From Gilliamella sp. WF3-4 (GTDB lineage Bacteria; Pseudomonadota; Gammaproteobacteria; Enterobacterales; Orbaceae): 64,000 bases of DNA. Shown here piece after piece: positions 28,432-40,191 of the stretch. A model generated the notes under the pieces. The model did no database searches, was not told where the DNA came from, and worked only from the letters and a program-made list of their open reading frames with translations. The position numbers were made by a program, and so were the translations under genes. Within the stretch, counting starts at the first letter, position 1. Each line of letters opens with the position of its first letter. The stretch lies in NCBI RefSeq assembly GCF_001690275.1, contig NZ_LZGW01000003.1:106980-170979 (forward strand), in the 5' to 3' direction.

Positions 28432-29133
28432 ATGGCTAAATTATCTAAGAAAGCTAAACTTATCCGCGAAAAAGTGAACGCAACTAAACAATATGACATT
28501 AACGAAGCTATTGCCTTATTAAAAGAACTAGCTACTGCTAAATTTACAGAAAGTGTTGACGTAGCTGTAAATTTAGGTATCGATTCACGTAAATCAGACC
28601 AAAATGTTCGTGGTGCAATTGTGCTTCCACATGGCACAGGACGTAGTGTACGCGTTGCTGTATTTACTCAAGGAGCAAATGCAGAAGCAGCGAAAGAAGC
28701 TGGTGCTGAATTAGTCGGTATGGATGATCTAGCTGATCAAATCAAAAAAGGTGAAATGGACTTTGATGTTGTTATTGCATCGCCTGACGCTATGCGTGTA
28801 GTTGGTCAATTAGGTCAAATTTTAGGACCTCGTGGTTTAATGCCAAACCCTAAAGTTGGTACTGTAACCCCTAACGTTGCTGAAGCGGTAAAAAATGCTA
28901 AGGCTGGTCAGATTCGTTACCGTAATGATAAAAATGGTATTATCCATACAACTATCGGTAAAGCTGATTTTGATGCAGATAAGCTTAAAGAAAATTTAGA
29001 GGCATTACTTGTTGCTTTAAAACGTGCAAAACCAGCATCTTCGAAAGGTGTATTTATTAAAAAAGTTAGCCTTTCTACTACAATGGGTGCAGGTGTTGCA
29101 ATTGATCAAGCAACATTAAATGCAAGTGTTTAA
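28432..29133 (+). CDS. rplA: 50S ribosomal protein L1
   Basis: The 233-residue L1 stalk protein, also the autogenous translational repressor of rplKA in enterobacteria. [14 protein letters not shown] and the N-terminal [20 protein letters not shown] are typical. It starts three bases after rplK, consistent with translational coupling. Confidence 0.98.
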   Translation: MAKLSKKAKLIREKVNATKQYDINEAIALLKELATAKFTESVDVAVNLGIDSRKSDQNVRGAIVLPHGTGRSVRVAVFTQGANAEAAKEAGAELVGMDDLADQIKKGEMDFDVVIASPDAMRVVGQLGQILGPRGLMPNPKVGTVTPNVAEAVKNAKAGQIRYRNDKNGIIHTTIGKADFDADKLKENLEALLVALKRAKPASSKGVFIKKVSLSTTMGAGVAIDQATLNASV

Positions 29134-29160
29134 TTAATTTAATAATTAAACAAAAAGATC

Positions 29161-29300
29161 GGTTGGTGTCTGGCCTTAACCAGACCCCGTCCAAGACCGT
29201 AGGTGTAGTTGAGTTTTGACTACTTAATTTTCCTACGTAGACGGTGACAGAGCCTGATAAGATATAATAGAGGGATTCTGCTCATCGTGGTTGTGCTAGC
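29161..29300 (+). promoter_or_regulatory. Ribosomal protein L10 leader (rplJ autoregulation)
   Basis: The rplA-rplJ gap of 230 bases contains the classical L10 leader. CCGTC at 29187-29191 pairs with GACGG at 29240-29244. CGTAGG at 29198-29203 pairs with CCTACG at 29232-29237. GTAGT at 29205-29209 pairs with ACTAC at 29219-29223. The internal CCAAGA bulge between the first two stems gives the L10-binding kink-turn, and the same CCGTCCAAGACCG word occurs in E. coli. The L10-(L12)4 complex is expected to bind here and repress rplJL translation. Confidence 0.88.
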
Positions 29301-29363
29301 TACATATTGTAGTTAGTTAAAATAAGTCTAGGCTTTGCCTAGTATAATCCAGGAGCAATACCA

Positions 29364-29861
29364 ATGGCACTAAATCTTCAAAATAAACAAGAAATTGTTG
29401 CTGAAGTTAATGAAATCGCCAAAGGTGCGCTATCTGCAGTTGTTGCTGATTCTCGTGGCGTAACTGTAGAAAAAATGACTGCATTACGTAAATCTGCTCG
29501 CGAAGCGGGTGTTTATATGCGTGTTGTTCGTAATACGCTATTACGCCGTGTTGTTGAGGGCACTCAATACGAGTGTTTGAAAGATACGTTTGTTGGTCCA
29601 ACTCTAATTGCGTTTTCAAGTGAGCACCCAGGTGCTGCAGCGCGTATTTTTAAGGCGTTTGCAAAGGAAAATGATAAATTTGAGATAAAAGCCGCAGCCT
29701 TTGAAGGTGAGTTAATTACTGCAGCGAATATTGATCGCTTAGCAACATTACCTACTTATGAAGAAGCATTAGCTCGCTTGATGTCGACCATGAAAGAAGC
29801 CGCAGCTGGCAAATTGGTTCGCACTCTTGCAGCGGTTCGCGATCAAAAAGAAGCAGCTTAA
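29364..29861 (+). CDS. rplJ: 50S ribosomal protein L10
   Basis: The 165-residue base of the L7/L12 stalk. [21 protein letters not shown] and [16 protein letters not shown] are the rRNA-binding N-terminal domain, and the C-terminal helix that binds L12 dimers follows ([19 protein letters not shown]). It has an AGGAG ribosome site and its own structured leader. Co-transcribed with rplL. Confidence 0.98.
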   Translation: MALNLQNKQEIVAEVNEIAKGALSAVVADSRGVTVEKMTALRKSAREAGVYMRVVRNTLLRRVVEGTQYECLKDTFVGPTLIAFSSEHPGAAARIFKAFAKENDKFEIKAAAFEGELITAANIDRLATLPTYEEALARLMSTMKEAAAGKLVRTLAAVRDQKEAA

Positions 29862-29920
29862 TTAGCAGCTTGATTGTGAATTTTATTAATTAAAAAAATG
29901 TAAATTTAGGAAACTATATT

Positions 29921-30289
29921 ATGTCTATCACTAAAGAACAAATTTTAGATGCAGTTGCTGAAATGTCTGTTATGGACGTTGTTGAACTTGTATCGATGAT
30001 GGAAGAAAAATTTGGTGTTTCTGCAGCAGCAGCTGTAGCTGTAGCCACAGCGGGTCCTGCTGAAGCAGCAGAAGAAAAAACTGAATTTGATGTGATCTTA
30101 AAAGATGTTGGCGCTAACAAAGTTGCTGTTATCAAAGCAGTTCGTGGTGCAACTGGTTTAGGCTTAAAAGAAGCTAAAGATCTTGTTGAATCAGCTCCAG
30201 CAACTGTTAAAGAAGCTGTTAGTAAAGCTGATGCCGATGAGCTTAAAAAGGCACTTGAAGAATCTGGTGCGGTTGTCGAACTTAAATAA
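29921..30289 (+). CDS. rplL: 50S ribosomal protein L7/L12
   Basis: The 122-residue stalk protein that recruits translational GTPases. An N-terminal dimerisation domain, an Ala-rich hinge (about 33-52) and the conserved C-terminal domain with [20 protein letters not shown] are visible. It follows rplJ by 59 bases. Confidence 0.98.
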   Translation: MSITKEQILDAVAEMSVMDVVELVSMMEEKFGVSAAAAVAVATAGPAEAAEEKTEFDVILKDVGANKVAVIKAVRGATGLGLKEAKDLVESAPATVKEAVSKADADELKKALEESGAVVELK

Positions 30290-30311
30290 GTTTATCGATA
30301 ACACAGCAAAT

Positions 30312-30341
30312 GGCTGGGGGTTTTATACCTCCAGCCTTTTT
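30312..30341 (+). terminator. Attenuator between rplL and rpoB
   Basis: GGCTGGGGG at 30312-30320 pairs with CCTCCAGCC at 30328-30336 (one G-T pair), followed by TTTTTGC. In E. coli a partial terminator in the same place lowers rpoBC transcription relative to the ribosomal genes; the same role is likely here. Confidence 0.85.
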
Positions 30342-30535
30342 GCGCTATAATAAGTTAAAGAATTTTATTTGAAGATTATCAATAAAAGTAATAAAGAAAT
30401 AGTATATTTATTAAGCCTAATCAATTGATATTTATAGATATTTTCGATGAGGTGTCAGGTGCCATCAGTTAGCGATAGTAATCCTGATGAATATTTAATC
30501 ATGCTAGAATAGCAGATAAGCAAGTTGAGGAACTA

Positions 30536-33500
30536 ATGGTTTACTCTTATACCGAGAAAAAGCGAATTCGTAAGAATTTTGGTAAGCGTCCACAAGTCTT
30601 GGATATACCGTATCTTCTTTCTATTCAACTTGATTCGTTCCAGAAATTTATTGAGCAAGATCCAGAAGGCCAATATGGCTTAGAAGCCGCATTTCGTTCA
30701 ATATTTCCGATAAAAAGTTATAGCGGTAACGCTGAGTTGCAATACGTGAGCTTTAAGATGGGCGAACCTGTGTTTGATGTTAAAGAATGTCAAATTAGAG
30801 GAATCACTTACTCAGCACCGTTGCGTGTAAAATTACGTTTAGTGATTTATGATAAAGATGCGCCAGAAGGAACAGTTAAAGATATTAAAGAGCAAGACGT
30901 CTACATGGGCGAAATTCCTTTGATGACGGACAATGGTACATTTGTGATCAACGGCACAGAGCGTGTAATCGTATCGCAATTGCATCGTAGTCCTGGTGTG
31001 TTCTTTGATAGTGATAAAGGTAAAACACACTCTTCTGGTAAAGTTCTATACAATGCTCGGATTATTCCTTATCGTGGCTCTTGGCTTGATTTTGAATTTG
31101 ATCCAAAAGATAATCTTTTCGCTCGTATTGACCGTCGCCGTAAGCTTCCAGCAACAATTATTTTACGTGCGTTAGGTTTTGAAACGGAAGAAATTTTAGA
31201 CATTTTCTTTGAGAAAACCATTTTTGAAGTTGGTAAATCTAAGTTAAAAATGGATCTTGTTCCAGAGCGTTTACGGGGCGACACAGCACTATTTGATATT
31301 GAATCAAAAGGTAAAATTTATGTTGAAAAAGGTCGTCGTATTACTGCTCGTCACATTCGTGAGTTAGAAAAAGATAATGTTAGTAAAATTGATGTACCTG
31401 TTGAATATATCGTTAATAAAGTTCTTGCTAAAAATTATGTTGATGAAGCAACGGGCGAGGTAATTGCTTTTGCTAATACTCCAATCTCGCTAGAGTTATT
31501 ACTTCAATTAACCAATGCGGGATATAAAAGAATAGAAACCTTGTTCACTAATGATTTAGATCATGGTGCATTTATTTCTGAAACATTAAATGTTGATTCA
31601 ACGCGTGACCGATTAGGTGCGTTAGTTGAAATTTATCGCATGATGCGCCCAGGTGAGCCGCCAACAAAAGAAGCAGCTGAAGCATTATTTGATAATTTAT
31701 TCTTCTCTGACGAGCGCTATGATTTATCTGCTGTTGGTCGTATGAAGTTTAATCGTTCTTTAGGTCGTGATGACATTGAAGGCGAAAGCGTTTTAACGAA
31801 AGATGATATCGTTGACGTGATGAAAAAATTGATTGCTATTCGAAATGGTCACGGTGAAGTTGATGATATTGACCATTTAGGCAATCGTCGTATTCGTAGC
31901 GTTGGTGAAATGGCAGAAAACCAATTCCGTATTGGTTTAGTTCGTGTTGAGCGAGCAGTGAAAGAGCGCTTATCTCTAGGTGATCTCGATTCGCTCATGC
32001 CACAAGATATGATTAATGCGAAACCAATTTCAGCTGCGATTCGTGAATTTTTTGGCTCTAGTCAGCTATCGCAGTTTATGGATCAAAATAACCCATTATC
32101 TGAAATTACGCACAAACGCCGAATATCTGCATTAGGTCCAGGCGGTTTAACTCGTGAACGAGCAGGGTTTGAAGTGCGTGACGTGCATCCAACGCATTAT
32201 GGTCGTGTTTGCCCGATTGAAACACCGGAAGGTCCAAATATCGGTTTGATTAATTCATTAGCGGTTTATGCGCGGACTAATGAGTATGGTTTCTTAGAAA
32301 CGCCGTATCGTCGAGTTATTGATGGAATCGTAACTGATGAAATTAATTATCTATCAGCGATTGATGAAAGTGAATTTGTGATTGCTCAGGCAAACTCAAA
32401 CCTTGATGAAGATGGTCGCTTTAAAGAAGATTTAGTGACATGTCGTTTAAATGGTGAATCAGGTTTATATAGTCCTGAACAAGTTCATTATATGGACGTA
32501 TCAACTCAACAAATCGTATCAGTTGGTGCTTCATTAATTCCATTTCTTGAGCATGACGATGCGAACCGTGCCTTAATGGGTGCGAACATGCAACGTCAAG
32601 CAGTACCTACGTTAAAAGCGGAAAAACCGTTTGTTGGAACTGGTATGGAACGTGCTGTAGCGGTTGACTCTGGTGTAACAGCAGTAGCACGCCGTGGTGG
32701 TACAGTGCAATATGTAGACGCATCACGTATTGTTGTTAATGTTAACGCTGATGAGATATACGCTGGTGAAACAGGTATTGATATTTATAACTTAACTAAA
32801 TATACCCGTTCTAACCAAAATACTTGTATTAATCAAATTCCATGTGTGGAATTAGGTGAGAAAGTTGAACGTGGCGATGTACTTGCCGATGGTCCATCTA
32901 CTGACTTAGGTGAATTAGCATTAGGTCAAAACATGCGTGTGGCATTTATGCCATGGAATGGTTATAACTTTGAGGATTCTATTTTAGTCTCTGAAAAAGT
33001 AGTACAAGATGATCGTTTCACCTCTATTCATATTCAAGAATTATCTTGTGTCTCTCGAGATACAAAGTTAGGTGCAGAAGAAATTACTGCTGATATTCCA
33101 AATGTGGGTGAAGCTGCATTATCTAAACTTGATGAGTCAGGTATTGTTTATATTGGTGCTGAAGTCCAAGGTGGCGATATTCTGGTTGGTAAAGTAACGC
33201 CTAAAGGTGAAACACAATTAACCCCAGAAGAAAAATTACTGCGTGCCATATTCGGCGAAAAAGCATCTGATGTTAAAGATACTTCGTTGCGTGTGCCAAA
33301 TGGTGTTTCAGGTACAGTTATTGATGTTCAAGTGTTTACTCGTGATGGTGTACAAAAAGATAAACGTGCACTTGAAATTGAAGAAATGCAACTTAAACAA
33401 GCAAGAAAAGACTTAACTGAAGAGCTTAAAATCTTAGAAGCTGCGCTATTTGCTCGTATTCGTGATGTGCTTATTTCTGGTGGCATCAAAGCAGATAAAT

Positions 33501-34564
33501 TGGATGCTTTACCTCGTGAAAAATGGCTGACAATCGGTATAGCTAACGAAGATAAGCAAGCTCAATTAGAACAACTTGCTGAGCAACATGAAGAAATCAA
33601 AGCTGAATTTAATAAAAAGCTAGAAGCTAAACGCATGAAGATCACTCAAGGCGATGATTTACAGCCAGGAGTGCTTAAAATTGTTAAAGTTTACTTGGCG
33701 GTTAAACGTCAAATTCAGCCTGGTGATAAGATGGCAGGTCGTCATGGTAACAAAGGGGTTATCTCTAAAATTAATCCAATTGAAGACATGCCATATGATG
33801 ACCAGGGTCGCCCAGTTGATATTGTATTAAATCCATTAGGTGTTCCATCTCGTATGAATATCGGACAAATACTAGAAACTCACTTGGGTATGGCCGCTAA
33901 AGGCATTGGTCAGAAGATCGACACTATGCTAAAAGAGCAGCAAGAATTAGCTAAATTACGTGAATTTATCCAAAAAGCGTACGATCTTGGTTTAGGCGCT
34001 GCACAAAAAGTGAATGTGGACGAATTTACGGATCAAGAAGTTATGACGCTTGCGCAAAACTTACGTAATGGTATGCCACTTGCAACACCTGTTTTTGATG
34101 GTGCTAAAGAGCAAGAAATTAAAGCACTACTTGATTTAGGCGATTTACCAACATCTGGTCAAATTACCTTATACGATGGGCGTACAGGTGAGCAGTTTGA
34201 ACGTCCGGTAACTGTAGGTTACATGTATATGCTGAAATTGAATCACTTAGTTGATGACAAAATGCATGCTCGTTCTACTGGTTCATATAGTTTAGTTACT
34301 CAGCAACCCTTAGGTGGTAAAGCTCAATTTGGTGGTCAACGTTTTGGTGAGATGGAAGTATGGGCACTTGAAGCATATGGTGCAGCTTATACCTTACAAG
34401 AAATGTTAACTGTCAAATCAGATGACGTAAACGGTCGTACGAAGATGTATAAAAATATTGTAGATGGCGATCATCGTATGGAGCCTGCGATCCCTGAATC
34501 ATTTAATGTACTATTAAAAGAGATTCGTTCGCTAGGTATCAATATCGAGTTAGATGAAGAGTAA
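30536..34564 (+). CDS. rpoB: DNA-directed RNA polymerase subunit beta
   Basis: The 1342-residue beta subunit has the E. coli length. The rifampicin-binding cluster ([20 protein letters not shown] and [11 protein letters not shown]) is wild type at the usual resistance positions. The [12 protein letters not shown] active-site segment and the C-terminal flap/anchor regions are present. rpoC follows 89 bases later with its own ribosome site. Confidence 0.99.
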   Translation: MVYSYTEKKRIRKNFGKRPQVLDIPYLLSIQLDSFQKFIEQDPEGQYGLEAAFRSIFPIKSYSGNAELQYVSFKMGEPVFDVKECQIRGITYSAPLRVKLRLVIYDKDAPEGTVKDIKEQDVYMGEIPLMTDNGTFVINGTERVIVSQLHRSPGVFFDSDKGKTHSSGKVLYNARIIPYRGSWLDFEFDPKDNLFARIDRRRKLPATIILRALGFETEEILDIFFEKTIFEVGKSKLKMDLVPERLRGDTALFDIESKGKIYVEKGRRITARHIRELEKDNVSKIDVPVEYIVNKVLAKNYVDEATGEVIAFANTPISLELLLQLTNAGYKRIETLFTNDLDHGAFISETLNVDSTRDRLGALVEIYRMMRPGEPPTKEAAEALFDNLFFSDERYDLSAVGRMKFNRSLGRDDIEGESVLTKDDIVDVMKKLIAIRNGHGEVDDIDHLGNRRIRSVGEMAENQFRIGLVRVERAVKERLSLGDLDSLMPQDMINAKPISAAIREFFGSSQLSQFMDQNNPLSEITHKRRISALGPGGLTRERAGFEVRDVHPTHYGRVCPIETPEGPNIGLINSLAVYARTNEYGFLETPYRRVIDGIVTDEINYLSAIDESEFVIAQANSNLDEDGRFKEDLVTCRLNGESGLYSPEQVHYMDVSTQQIVSVGASLIPFLEHDDANRALMGANMQRQAVPTLKAEKPFVGTGMERAVAVDSGVTAVARRGGTVQYVDASRIVVNVNADEIYAGETGIDIYNLTKYTRSNQNTCINQIPCVELGEKVERGDVLADGPSTDLGELALGQNMRVAFMPWNGYNFEDSILVSEKVVQDDRFTSIHIQELSCVSRDTKLGAEEITADIPNVGEAALSKLDESGIVYIGAEVQGGDILVGKVTPKGETQLTPEEKLLRAIFGEKASDVKDTSLRVPNGVSGTVIDVQVFTRDGVQKDKRALEIEEMQLKQARKDLTEELKILEAALFARIRDVLISGGIKADKLDALPREKWLTIGIANEDKQAQLEQLAEQHEEIKAEFNKKLEAKRMKITQGDDLQPGVLKIVKVYLAVKRQIQPGDKMAGRHGNKGVISKINPIEDMPYDDQGRPVDIVLNPLGVPSRMNIGQILETHLGMAAKGIGQKIDTMLKEQQELAKLREFIQKAYDLGLGAAQKVNVDEFTDQEVMTLAQNLRNGMPLATPVFDGAKEQEIKALLDLGDLPTSGQITLYDGRTGEQFERPVTVGYMYMLKLNHLVDDKMHARSTGSYSLVTQQPLGGKAQFGGQRFGEMEVWALEAYGAAYTLQEMLTVKSDDVNGRTKMYKNIVDGDHRMEPAIPESFNVLLKEIRSLGINIELDEE

Positions 34565-34653
34565 TTTTGCTAACTTAAATGATTTCTATTTATAGGGATA
34601 ACTTATTAGCAATAATAAGTTATCTAATTGGTTTAACTCCATAGGAGTCAATT

Positions 34654-37600
34654 GTGAAAGACTTACTAAAGTTTCTAAAAGCACAAACAAAAACAGAAGA
34701 TTTTGATGCTATTAAGATAGGCCTAGCCTCTCCTGATATGATTCGCTCATGGTCTTTTGGTGAAGTTAAAAAGCCTGAAACAATCAACTACCGTACGTTC
34801 AAACCAGAACGTGATGGATTGTTTTGCGCACGTATTTTTGGACCAGTAAAAGATTATGAATGTTTATGTGGAAAATATAAACGTTTAAAACACCGTGGTG
34901 TAATTTGTGAAAAATGTGGTGTGGAAGTGACTCAAGCTAAAGTGCGCCGTGAGCGCATGGGGCATATTGAGCTTGCATCACCAACTGCGCACATTTGGTT
35001 TTTAAAATCATTACCATCTCGTATCGGTTTATTACTTGATATGCCACTACGTGATATTGAGCGCGTACTGTATTTTGAATCATTTATGGTTCTTGATGGT
35101 GGCATGACAAATCTTGACCGTGGGCAAATTTTAACGGAAGAACAATATTTAGATGCGTTAGAAGAGTTTGGTGATGAATTTGATGCGCGCATGGGTGCAG
35201 AAGCGATTCAAGAATTATTACGTAATATTGATGTGCAAGCAGAATGTGAAGCGTTACGTGATGAACTTGCTACCACTAATTCTGAAACTAAACGTAAAAA
35301 ACTGACGAAACGTATTAAAATTATTGAAGCATTTATTCAATCAGAAAATAAACCTGAATGGATGATTCTAAACGTATTACCAGTGTTACCACCAGATTTG
35401 CGTCCATTGGTACCACTTGACGGTGGACGTTTTGCAACATCAGATTTAAATGATCTTTACCGTCGAGTTATTAACCGTAATAATCGTTTAAAACGCTTAT
35501 TAGATTTAGCCGCACCAGATATCATTGTACGTAACGAAAAACGGATGTTACAAGAATCAGTCGACGCATTATTAGATAATGGTCGTCGTGGTCGTGCTAT
35601 TACCGGTTCAAATAAACGTCCACTGAAGTCTCTTGCTGATATGATTAAAGGTAAGCAAGGTCGTTTCCGTCAAAACTTGTTAGGTAAGCGTGTTGACTAT
35701 TCTGGTCGTTCGGTTATTACTGTAGGTCCTTACTTACATTTGCATCAATGTGGCTTACCGAAAAAAATGGCACTTGAATTATTCAAACCATTTATTTACG
35801 GAAAATTAGAGCGTCGCGGTTATGCAACAACCATTAAAGCAGCGAAGAAAATGGTTGAACGTGAAGATGCAGTTGTTTGGGATATTTTAGATGAAGTTAT
35901 CCGAGAACACCCAGTATTACTAAACCGTGCACCTACATTACATAGATTAGGTATTCAAGCATTTGAACCGATTCTAATTGAAGGTAAAGCGATTCAATTA
36001 CATCCATTAGTCTGTGCGGCATTTAATGCGGACTTCGATGGTGACCAAATGGCGGTTCACGTTCCATTAACGTTAGAAGCACAATTAGAAGCTCGTGCGT
36101 TAATGATGTCAACTAACAATATTCTTTCGCCAGCAAGTGGTGAGCCTATTATTGTTCCTTCTCAGGACGTGGTTTTAGGTCTTTACTATATGACTCGTGA
36201 TAAAGTCAATGCTAAAGGCGAAGGGATGATTTTAACAGGGCCTAAAGAAGCTGAAAAACTATATCGTTTAGGTTTAGTTGAATTGCACGCTAAAGTTAAA
36301 GTTCGTATTACTGAAAGCCAACATAATAGTGTGGGTGAGTGGGAAGATACTACCTCGGTTGTTGATACAACTGTTGGTCGTGCGATCTTATGGTTAATTA
36401 TGCCAAAAGGAATGAGCTTCTCTGTTATCAATCAACCACTTGGTAAAAAAGCAATCTCTAAAATTTTAAATATCTGTTATCGCCAATTAGGCATGAAAGA
36501 TACAGTTATTTTAGCTGACCAAATTATGTACACAGGGTTTGCCTACGCTGCACGTTCTGGTGTATCGGTTGGTATTGATGATATGGAAATTCCAGCGAAG
36601 AAATCACAAATCATCAATGAGGCTGAAATTGAAGTTGCTGAGATTCAAGAACAGTTCCAATCAGGTTTAGTAACGGCAGGTGAACGTTATAACAAAGTTA
36701 TTGATATCTGGGCAGCAGCCAATGAACGTGTTGCTAAAGCCATGATGGATAACTTATCAACTGAAAAAGTGATTAACCGTAAAGGTGAAGAAGAAGTTCA
36801 GTCTTCTTTCAATAGTATTTATATGATGGCCGACTCTGGTGCGCGTGGTTCTGCTGCACAGATTCGTCAGCTTGCTGGTATGCGTGGTTTGATGGCAAAA
36901 CCAGATGGCTCGATTATTGAAACACCAATTACAGCAAATTTCCGTGAAGGGCTAAACGTACTTCAGTACTTTATTTCGACCCATGGTGCGCGTAAAGGTC
37001 TTGCCGATACCGCATTAAAAACAGCGAACTCAGGTTATTTAACGCGCCGTTTAGTTGATGTTGCACAAGACTTAGTGGTTATCGAAGATGACTGTGGTAC
37101 TTTAGAAGGTGTGGTGATGACGCCAGTTATCGAAGGTGGCGATGTTAAAGAGCCACTTCGTGAACGTGTTTTAGGTCGTGTTACTGCTGAAGATGTGTTA
37201 AAACCAGGCAGTGCAGATATCTTAATTCCGCGCAACACGTTACTTGATGAAAGTAAATGTGACTTACTTGAAGCTGAATCTGTAGATAGTGTTAAAGTCC
37301 GTTCTGTTGTTTCGTGTGATACTGACTTTGGTGTTTGTGCAAAATGCTATGGTCGTGATTTAGCTCGTGGTCACTTGGTCAATAAAGGTGAAGCAATCGG
37401 TGTTATTGCTGCACAATCAATCGGTGAACCAGGTACACAGTTAACCATGCGTACGTTCCATATCGGTGGTGCGGCATCGCGAGCAGCAGCGGAATCAAGT
37501 GTCCAAGTTAAAAACAAAGGTAGTATTAAATTAACTAATGCTAAATTTGTAACTAACCCAGACAAGAAATTGGTTATTACTTCGCGTAATGCCGAGCTAA

Positions 37601-38871
37601 CCATTATTGATGATTTAGGTCGAATGAAAGAAACTTATAAAGTTCCTTATGGTTCGATTTTAAGCAAAGGTAATGGCGAGGCAGTTGAAGCAGGTGAAAC
37701 TGTTGCTAACTGGGATCCACATACAATGCCTGTTATCTCTGAGACTAAAGGGTATATTCGTTTTGTGGATATGATTGATGGTCAAACTATTACTCGTCAA
37801 ACTGACGAATTAACAGGTTTATCATCTATTGCGATATTAGATGTAGCTGAACGTACTGGTGTAGGTAAAGATCTGCGCCCAGCAATTAAAATTGTTGATG
37901 CTAAAGGTGATGATATCTATTTGGCTGGTACAGAAATGCTTGCTCAATATTTCTTACCAGGTAAAGCATTAGTCCAGTTGGAAGATGGTGCTGAAATTAA
38001 TATTGGTGACACACTTGCTCGTATTCCTCAAGCATCTGTTGGTACCAAAGATATTACCGGTGGTTTACCACGCGTTGCTGATTTATTTGAAGCACGTAAA
38101 CCAAAAGAGTCTGCTATCTTGGCTGAAATTGATGGTATTATTTCATTTGGTAAAGAAACAAAAGGTAAACGTCGCTTAATTATCACGCCATTGGATGGTA
38201 GTGAACCATACGAAGAGATGATTCCAAAATGGCGTCAACTTAACGTGTTTGAAGGTGAACAAGTTGGGCGTGGTGATGTGATTTCGGATGGTCCTGAATC
38301 AGCGCATGATATTCTGCGTTTACGTGGTGTTAATGCGGTGACACGTTATATTGTTAACGAAGTTCAAGAAGTTTATCGTCTGCAAGGTGTAAAAATCAAT
38401 GATAAACATATTGAAGTTATCGTACGACAAATGTTACGTAAGGCAACAGTTATTCATCCAGGTGGTTCTCGTCTGCTTGAAGGTGAACAGCTTGAAGTTT
38501 CTCGCTTGAAGATTATTAATCGTGAACTTGAAGCACAAGGCAAAGAGCCGATTGTTTACTTGCATGACTTGCTTGGTATTACTAAAGCATCATTGACGAC
38601 TGAATCGTTTATTTCTGCTGCTTCGTTCCAAGAAACGACTCGTGTATTAACTGAAGCTGCGGTGGCTGGTAAGAATGATGAACTGCGTGGCTTAAAAGAA
38701 AACGTTATTGTTGGTCGATTAATTCCAGCAGGTACTGGTTATGCTTACCATAAAGAACGTTTACGTAAACGCGCAATGCCATCAGTCGATGAGGCTCCAG
38801 CAACCATTTCAGCAGAAGAAGCAACAGCTAACTTAGCTGAATTGTTAAATTCTGCCGAAGAGAATCAATAA
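34654..38871 (+). CDS. rpoC: DNA-directed RNA polymerase subunit beta'
   Basis: The 1405-residue beta' subunit with GTG start at 34654 and an AGGAG site. The N-terminal zinc finger ([10 protein letters not shown] ... ICEKCGVEV), the catalytic [12 protein letters not shown], the bridge/trigger region ([19 protein letters not shown]) and the second zinc site ([15 protein letters not shown]) are all intact. It ends the rplJL-rpoBC unit. Confidence 0.99.
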   Translation: MKDLLKFLKAQTKTEDFDAIKIGLASPDMIRSWSFGEVKKPETINYRTFKPERDGLFCARIFGPVKDYECLCGKYKRLKHRGVICEKCGVEVTQAKVRRERMGHIELASPTAHIWFLKSLPSRIGLLLDMPLRDIERVLYFESFMVLDGGMTNLDRGQILTEEQYLDALEEFGDEFDARMGAEAIQELLRNIDVQAECEALRDELATTNSETKRKKLTKRIKIIEAFIQSENKPEWMILNVLPVLPPDLRPLVPLDGGRFATSDLNDLYRRVINRNNRLKRLLDLAAPDIIVRNEKRMLQESVDALLDNGRRGRAITGSNKRPLKSLADMIKGKQGRFRQNLLGKRVDYSGRSVITVGPYLHLHQCGLPKKMALELFKPFIYGKLERRGYATTIKAAKKMVEREDAVVWDILDEVIREHPVLLNRAPTLHRLGIQAFEPILIEGKAIQLHPLVCAAFNADFDGDQMAVHVPLTLEAQLEARALMMSTNNILSPASGEPIIVPSQDVVLGLYYMTRDKVNAKGEGMILTGPKEAEKLYRLGLVELHAKVKVRITESQHNSVGEWEDTTSVVDTTVGRAILWLIMPKGMSFSVINQPLGKKAISKILNICYRQLGMKDTVILADQIMYTGFAYAARSGVSVGIDDMEIPAKKSQIINEAEIEVAEIQEQFQSGLVTAGERYNKVIDIWAAANERVAKAMMDNLSTEKVINRKGEEEVQSSFNSIYMMADSGARGSAAQIRQLAGMRGLMAKPDGSIIETPITANFREGLNVLQYFISTHGARKGLADTALKTANSGYLTRRLVDVAQDLVVIEDDCGTLEGVVMTPVIEGGDVKEPLRERVLGRVTAEDVLKPGSADILIPRNTLLDESKCDLLEAESVDSVKVRSVVSCDTDFGVCAKCYGRDLARGHLVNKGEAIGVIAAQSIGEPGTQLTMRTFHIGGAASRAAAESSVQVKNKGSIKLTNAKFVTNPDKKLVITSRNAELTIIDDLGRMKETYKVPYGSILSKGNGEAVEAGETVANWDPHTMPVISETKGYIRFVDMIDGQTITRQTDELTGLSSIAILDVAERTGVGKDLRPAIKIVDAKGDDIYLAGTEMLAQYFLPGKALVQLEDGAEINIGDTLARIPQASVGTKDITGGLPRVADLFEARKPKESAILAEIDGIISFGKETKGKRRLIITPLDGSEPYEEMIPKWRQLNVFEGEQVGRGDVISDGPESAHDILRLRGVNAVTRYIVNEVQEVYRLQGVKINDKHIEVIVRQMLRKATVIHPGGSRLLEGEQLEVSRLKIINRELEAQGKEPIVYLHDLLGITKASLTTESFISAASFQETTRVLTEAAVAGKNDELRGLKENVIVGRLIPAGTGYAYHKERLRKRAMPSVDEAPATISAEEATANLAELLNSAEENQ

Positions 38872-38890
38872 TTTTTTGAACTCAATTTAC

Positions 38891-38919
38891 AAATAGCACG
38901 CATGGCGTGCTATTTTTTT
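38891..38919 (+). terminator. Rho-independent terminator of rpoC
   Basis: AAATAGCACGC at 38891-38901 pairs with GCGTGCTATTT at 38905-38915 around an ATG loop; TTTTT follows. Confidence 0.9.
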
Positions 38920-38958
38920 ATATGATGTCTAATTTAGAAATGTAAAAAGGAGATAGGG

Positions 38959-39270
38959 ATGTATATTGTAATGAACCGTTTTAAAATTAAACGAGGTAGT
39001 GAAGATGCTTTTATTGAAATATGGTGCAACCGCGATAGCCATTTGAAAGAAATGAAAGGGTTTAATCGTTTTTACTTTTTACAAGGAAAAACAGAAGAAG
39101 ATTACACATTATTTTCTTCATTTGTTGAGTGGGATTCAAAAGATGATTTTGATGCTTGGGTAAACTCACCACATTTCAAGCATACACACCGCAACACAGA
39201 TAATAGACCAAATAATAAAGATATTTATTTCGACTCAGCACAACTAGAATGTTTTGAAGTTATTTTATAA
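38959..39270 (+). CDS. Putative IsdG-type heme-degrading monooxygenase (ABM domain)
   Basis: The 103-residue protein has a ferredoxin-like antibiotic biosynthesis monooxygenase (ABM) fold pattern: an N-terminal beta strand MYIVMNRFKI, a helix, and a FVEWDSKDDFDAWVNSPHFKHTHR segment. Asn6, Trp67 and His77 fall at the positions of the catalytic Asn-Trp-His triad of IsdG/IsdI heme oxygenases. That is suggestive of heme degradation, but quinol and other ABM enzymes are also possible. A strong AAGGAG precedes the ATG. It stands alone after the rpoC terminator. Confidence 0.75.
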   Translation: MYIVMNRFKIKRGSEDAFIEIWCNRDSHLKEMKGFNRFYFLQGKTEEDYTLFSSFVEWDSKDDFDAWVNSPHFKHTHRNTDNRPNNKDIYFDSAQLECFEVIL

Positions 39271-39522
39271 ATCAAAAAACAGTTATAGTCGCCAGTAATA
39301 ATAACGATAGAGTCTTATGATAAGCAGAAAGCTTTATGAGCAATGACAAATAAGAGTGGAATCTGTTTATAGTTGTCATTATTTTCATTCTACAGGCGTT
39401 GCAAGCCAACATTCTAGCTACAGATAATGCTATTTACACAGAACGTTACACATTAAAAAGGTGTAATAATAGACTAAAAATGCTTCAGAAAAACCATTGA
39501 TTTTATTGAATTTTTTATTTTT

Positions 39523-39547
39523 AAGCAAGTAAGGTTTCAACTTGCTT
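39523..39547. repeat. Dyad symmetry, possible operator
   Basis: AAGCAAGT at 39523-39530 and ACTTGCTT at 39540-39547 form a perfect eight-base inverted repeat with a nine-base spacer. It is not followed by a T-tract on either strand, so an operator for the PRD activator is more likely than a terminator; this is an inference. Confidence 0.5.
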
Positions 39548-39611
39548 GCGTTATGAAATTTCAGATTTACCTTTCTTCAGTGTCTAACAAACAAATCTTA
39601 TTATATTTTTT

Positions 39612-39627
39612 TATGATCTAGTTCACA
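39612..39627 (+). promoter_or_regulatory. CRP (cAMP receptor protein) binding site
   Basis: TATGATCTAGTTCACA matches the CRP core TGTGATCTAGATCACA at 14 of 16 positions. It lies about 190 bases upstream of the first gene of the amino-sugar-acid operon, in keeping with catabolite control. Confidence 0.65.
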
Positions 39628-39815
39628 AAATTGAATATCAAGATTCGCAAATGATCCACCATATAAAATAGCAATCCCTTTTGATTATTATGTTTAACTA
39701 ACTTTGTAACAAATTTCCTCTTTCTGAAGGAAAAACTCTCTATCCACATTCAAACACGTTTGTTTTACGCTTAATCCATCCAATCTAAAATAACAATAAG
39801 AGAAATGTATTAGCT

Positions 39816-40145
39816 ATGACCCAAATCAAATTTAGAATGTTTGAAGACAATCTTGAACCAGAGCTAGTTACCCAACAAACCATTAACATTATCAACAGTT
39901 GGTTAGTGCAGCATCAAATTATACAAAATGATGTTCAAAAAGCGATGTTATTTTCACATGTAAAAGCGATGGTTGAAAGGGCTAAAACATTAGAAAAACT
40001 ACCTGAAATCGATCCTGCATTGTTTGATGAACTTTCAGAAGAATCATTAGAGCTGGCACGAAAGACGGTAGCGTTATTTGATAATTTACCAATAGAAGAA
40101 GCGTATTTATTGGCAGTTCATTATGAAGTTGCTAAAGCAAATTAA
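39816..40145 (+). CDS. Stand-alone PRD domain protein (EF_0829/AHA_3910 type)
   Basis: The 109-residue protein is a single PTS regulation domain with no DNA- or RNA-binding domain. Both PRD histidines are present: His48 in SHVKAMVER (with the typical Arg seven residues on) and His102 in AYLLAVHYEVA. PRDs are phosphorylated by HPr or EIIB proteins. As the first gene of an operon ending in a full-length PRD activator, it probably acts in trans on that activator or on the transport proteins. Family members occur in the same cassette in Enterococcus faecalis and Aeromonas (recalled). Confidence 0.85.
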   Translation: MTQIKFRMFEDNLEPELVTQQTINIINSWLVQHQIIQNDVQKAMLFSHVKAMVERAKTLEKLPEIDPALFDELSEESLELARKTVALFDNLPIEEAYLLAVHYEVAKAN

Positions 40146-40191
40146 ACGATTACTAAACAACTAAAAAACAATAATTAATAGGAGAAATGTT

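Larger units (their letters stand above)
39271..39815 (+). other. Regulatory intergenic region upstream of the dga-like operon
   Basis: About 545 bases without a supported ORF. It carries a near-consensus CRP site (39612-39627) and a dyad with eight-base arms at 39523-39547. The last 100 bases should hold the promoter; TTGATT near 39680 is a possible -35, but no -10 is convincing. A ribosome site (AAGAGAAA) lies before 39816. Confidence 0.6.

Noticed and set aside
32054..32180. Possible rifampicin-resistance change in rpoB
   Set aside because: The Asp, His and Ser positions of the cluster are the sensitive wild-type residues.
39523..39547. Dyad as a transcription terminator
   Set aside because: No T-tract after the stem in either direction.
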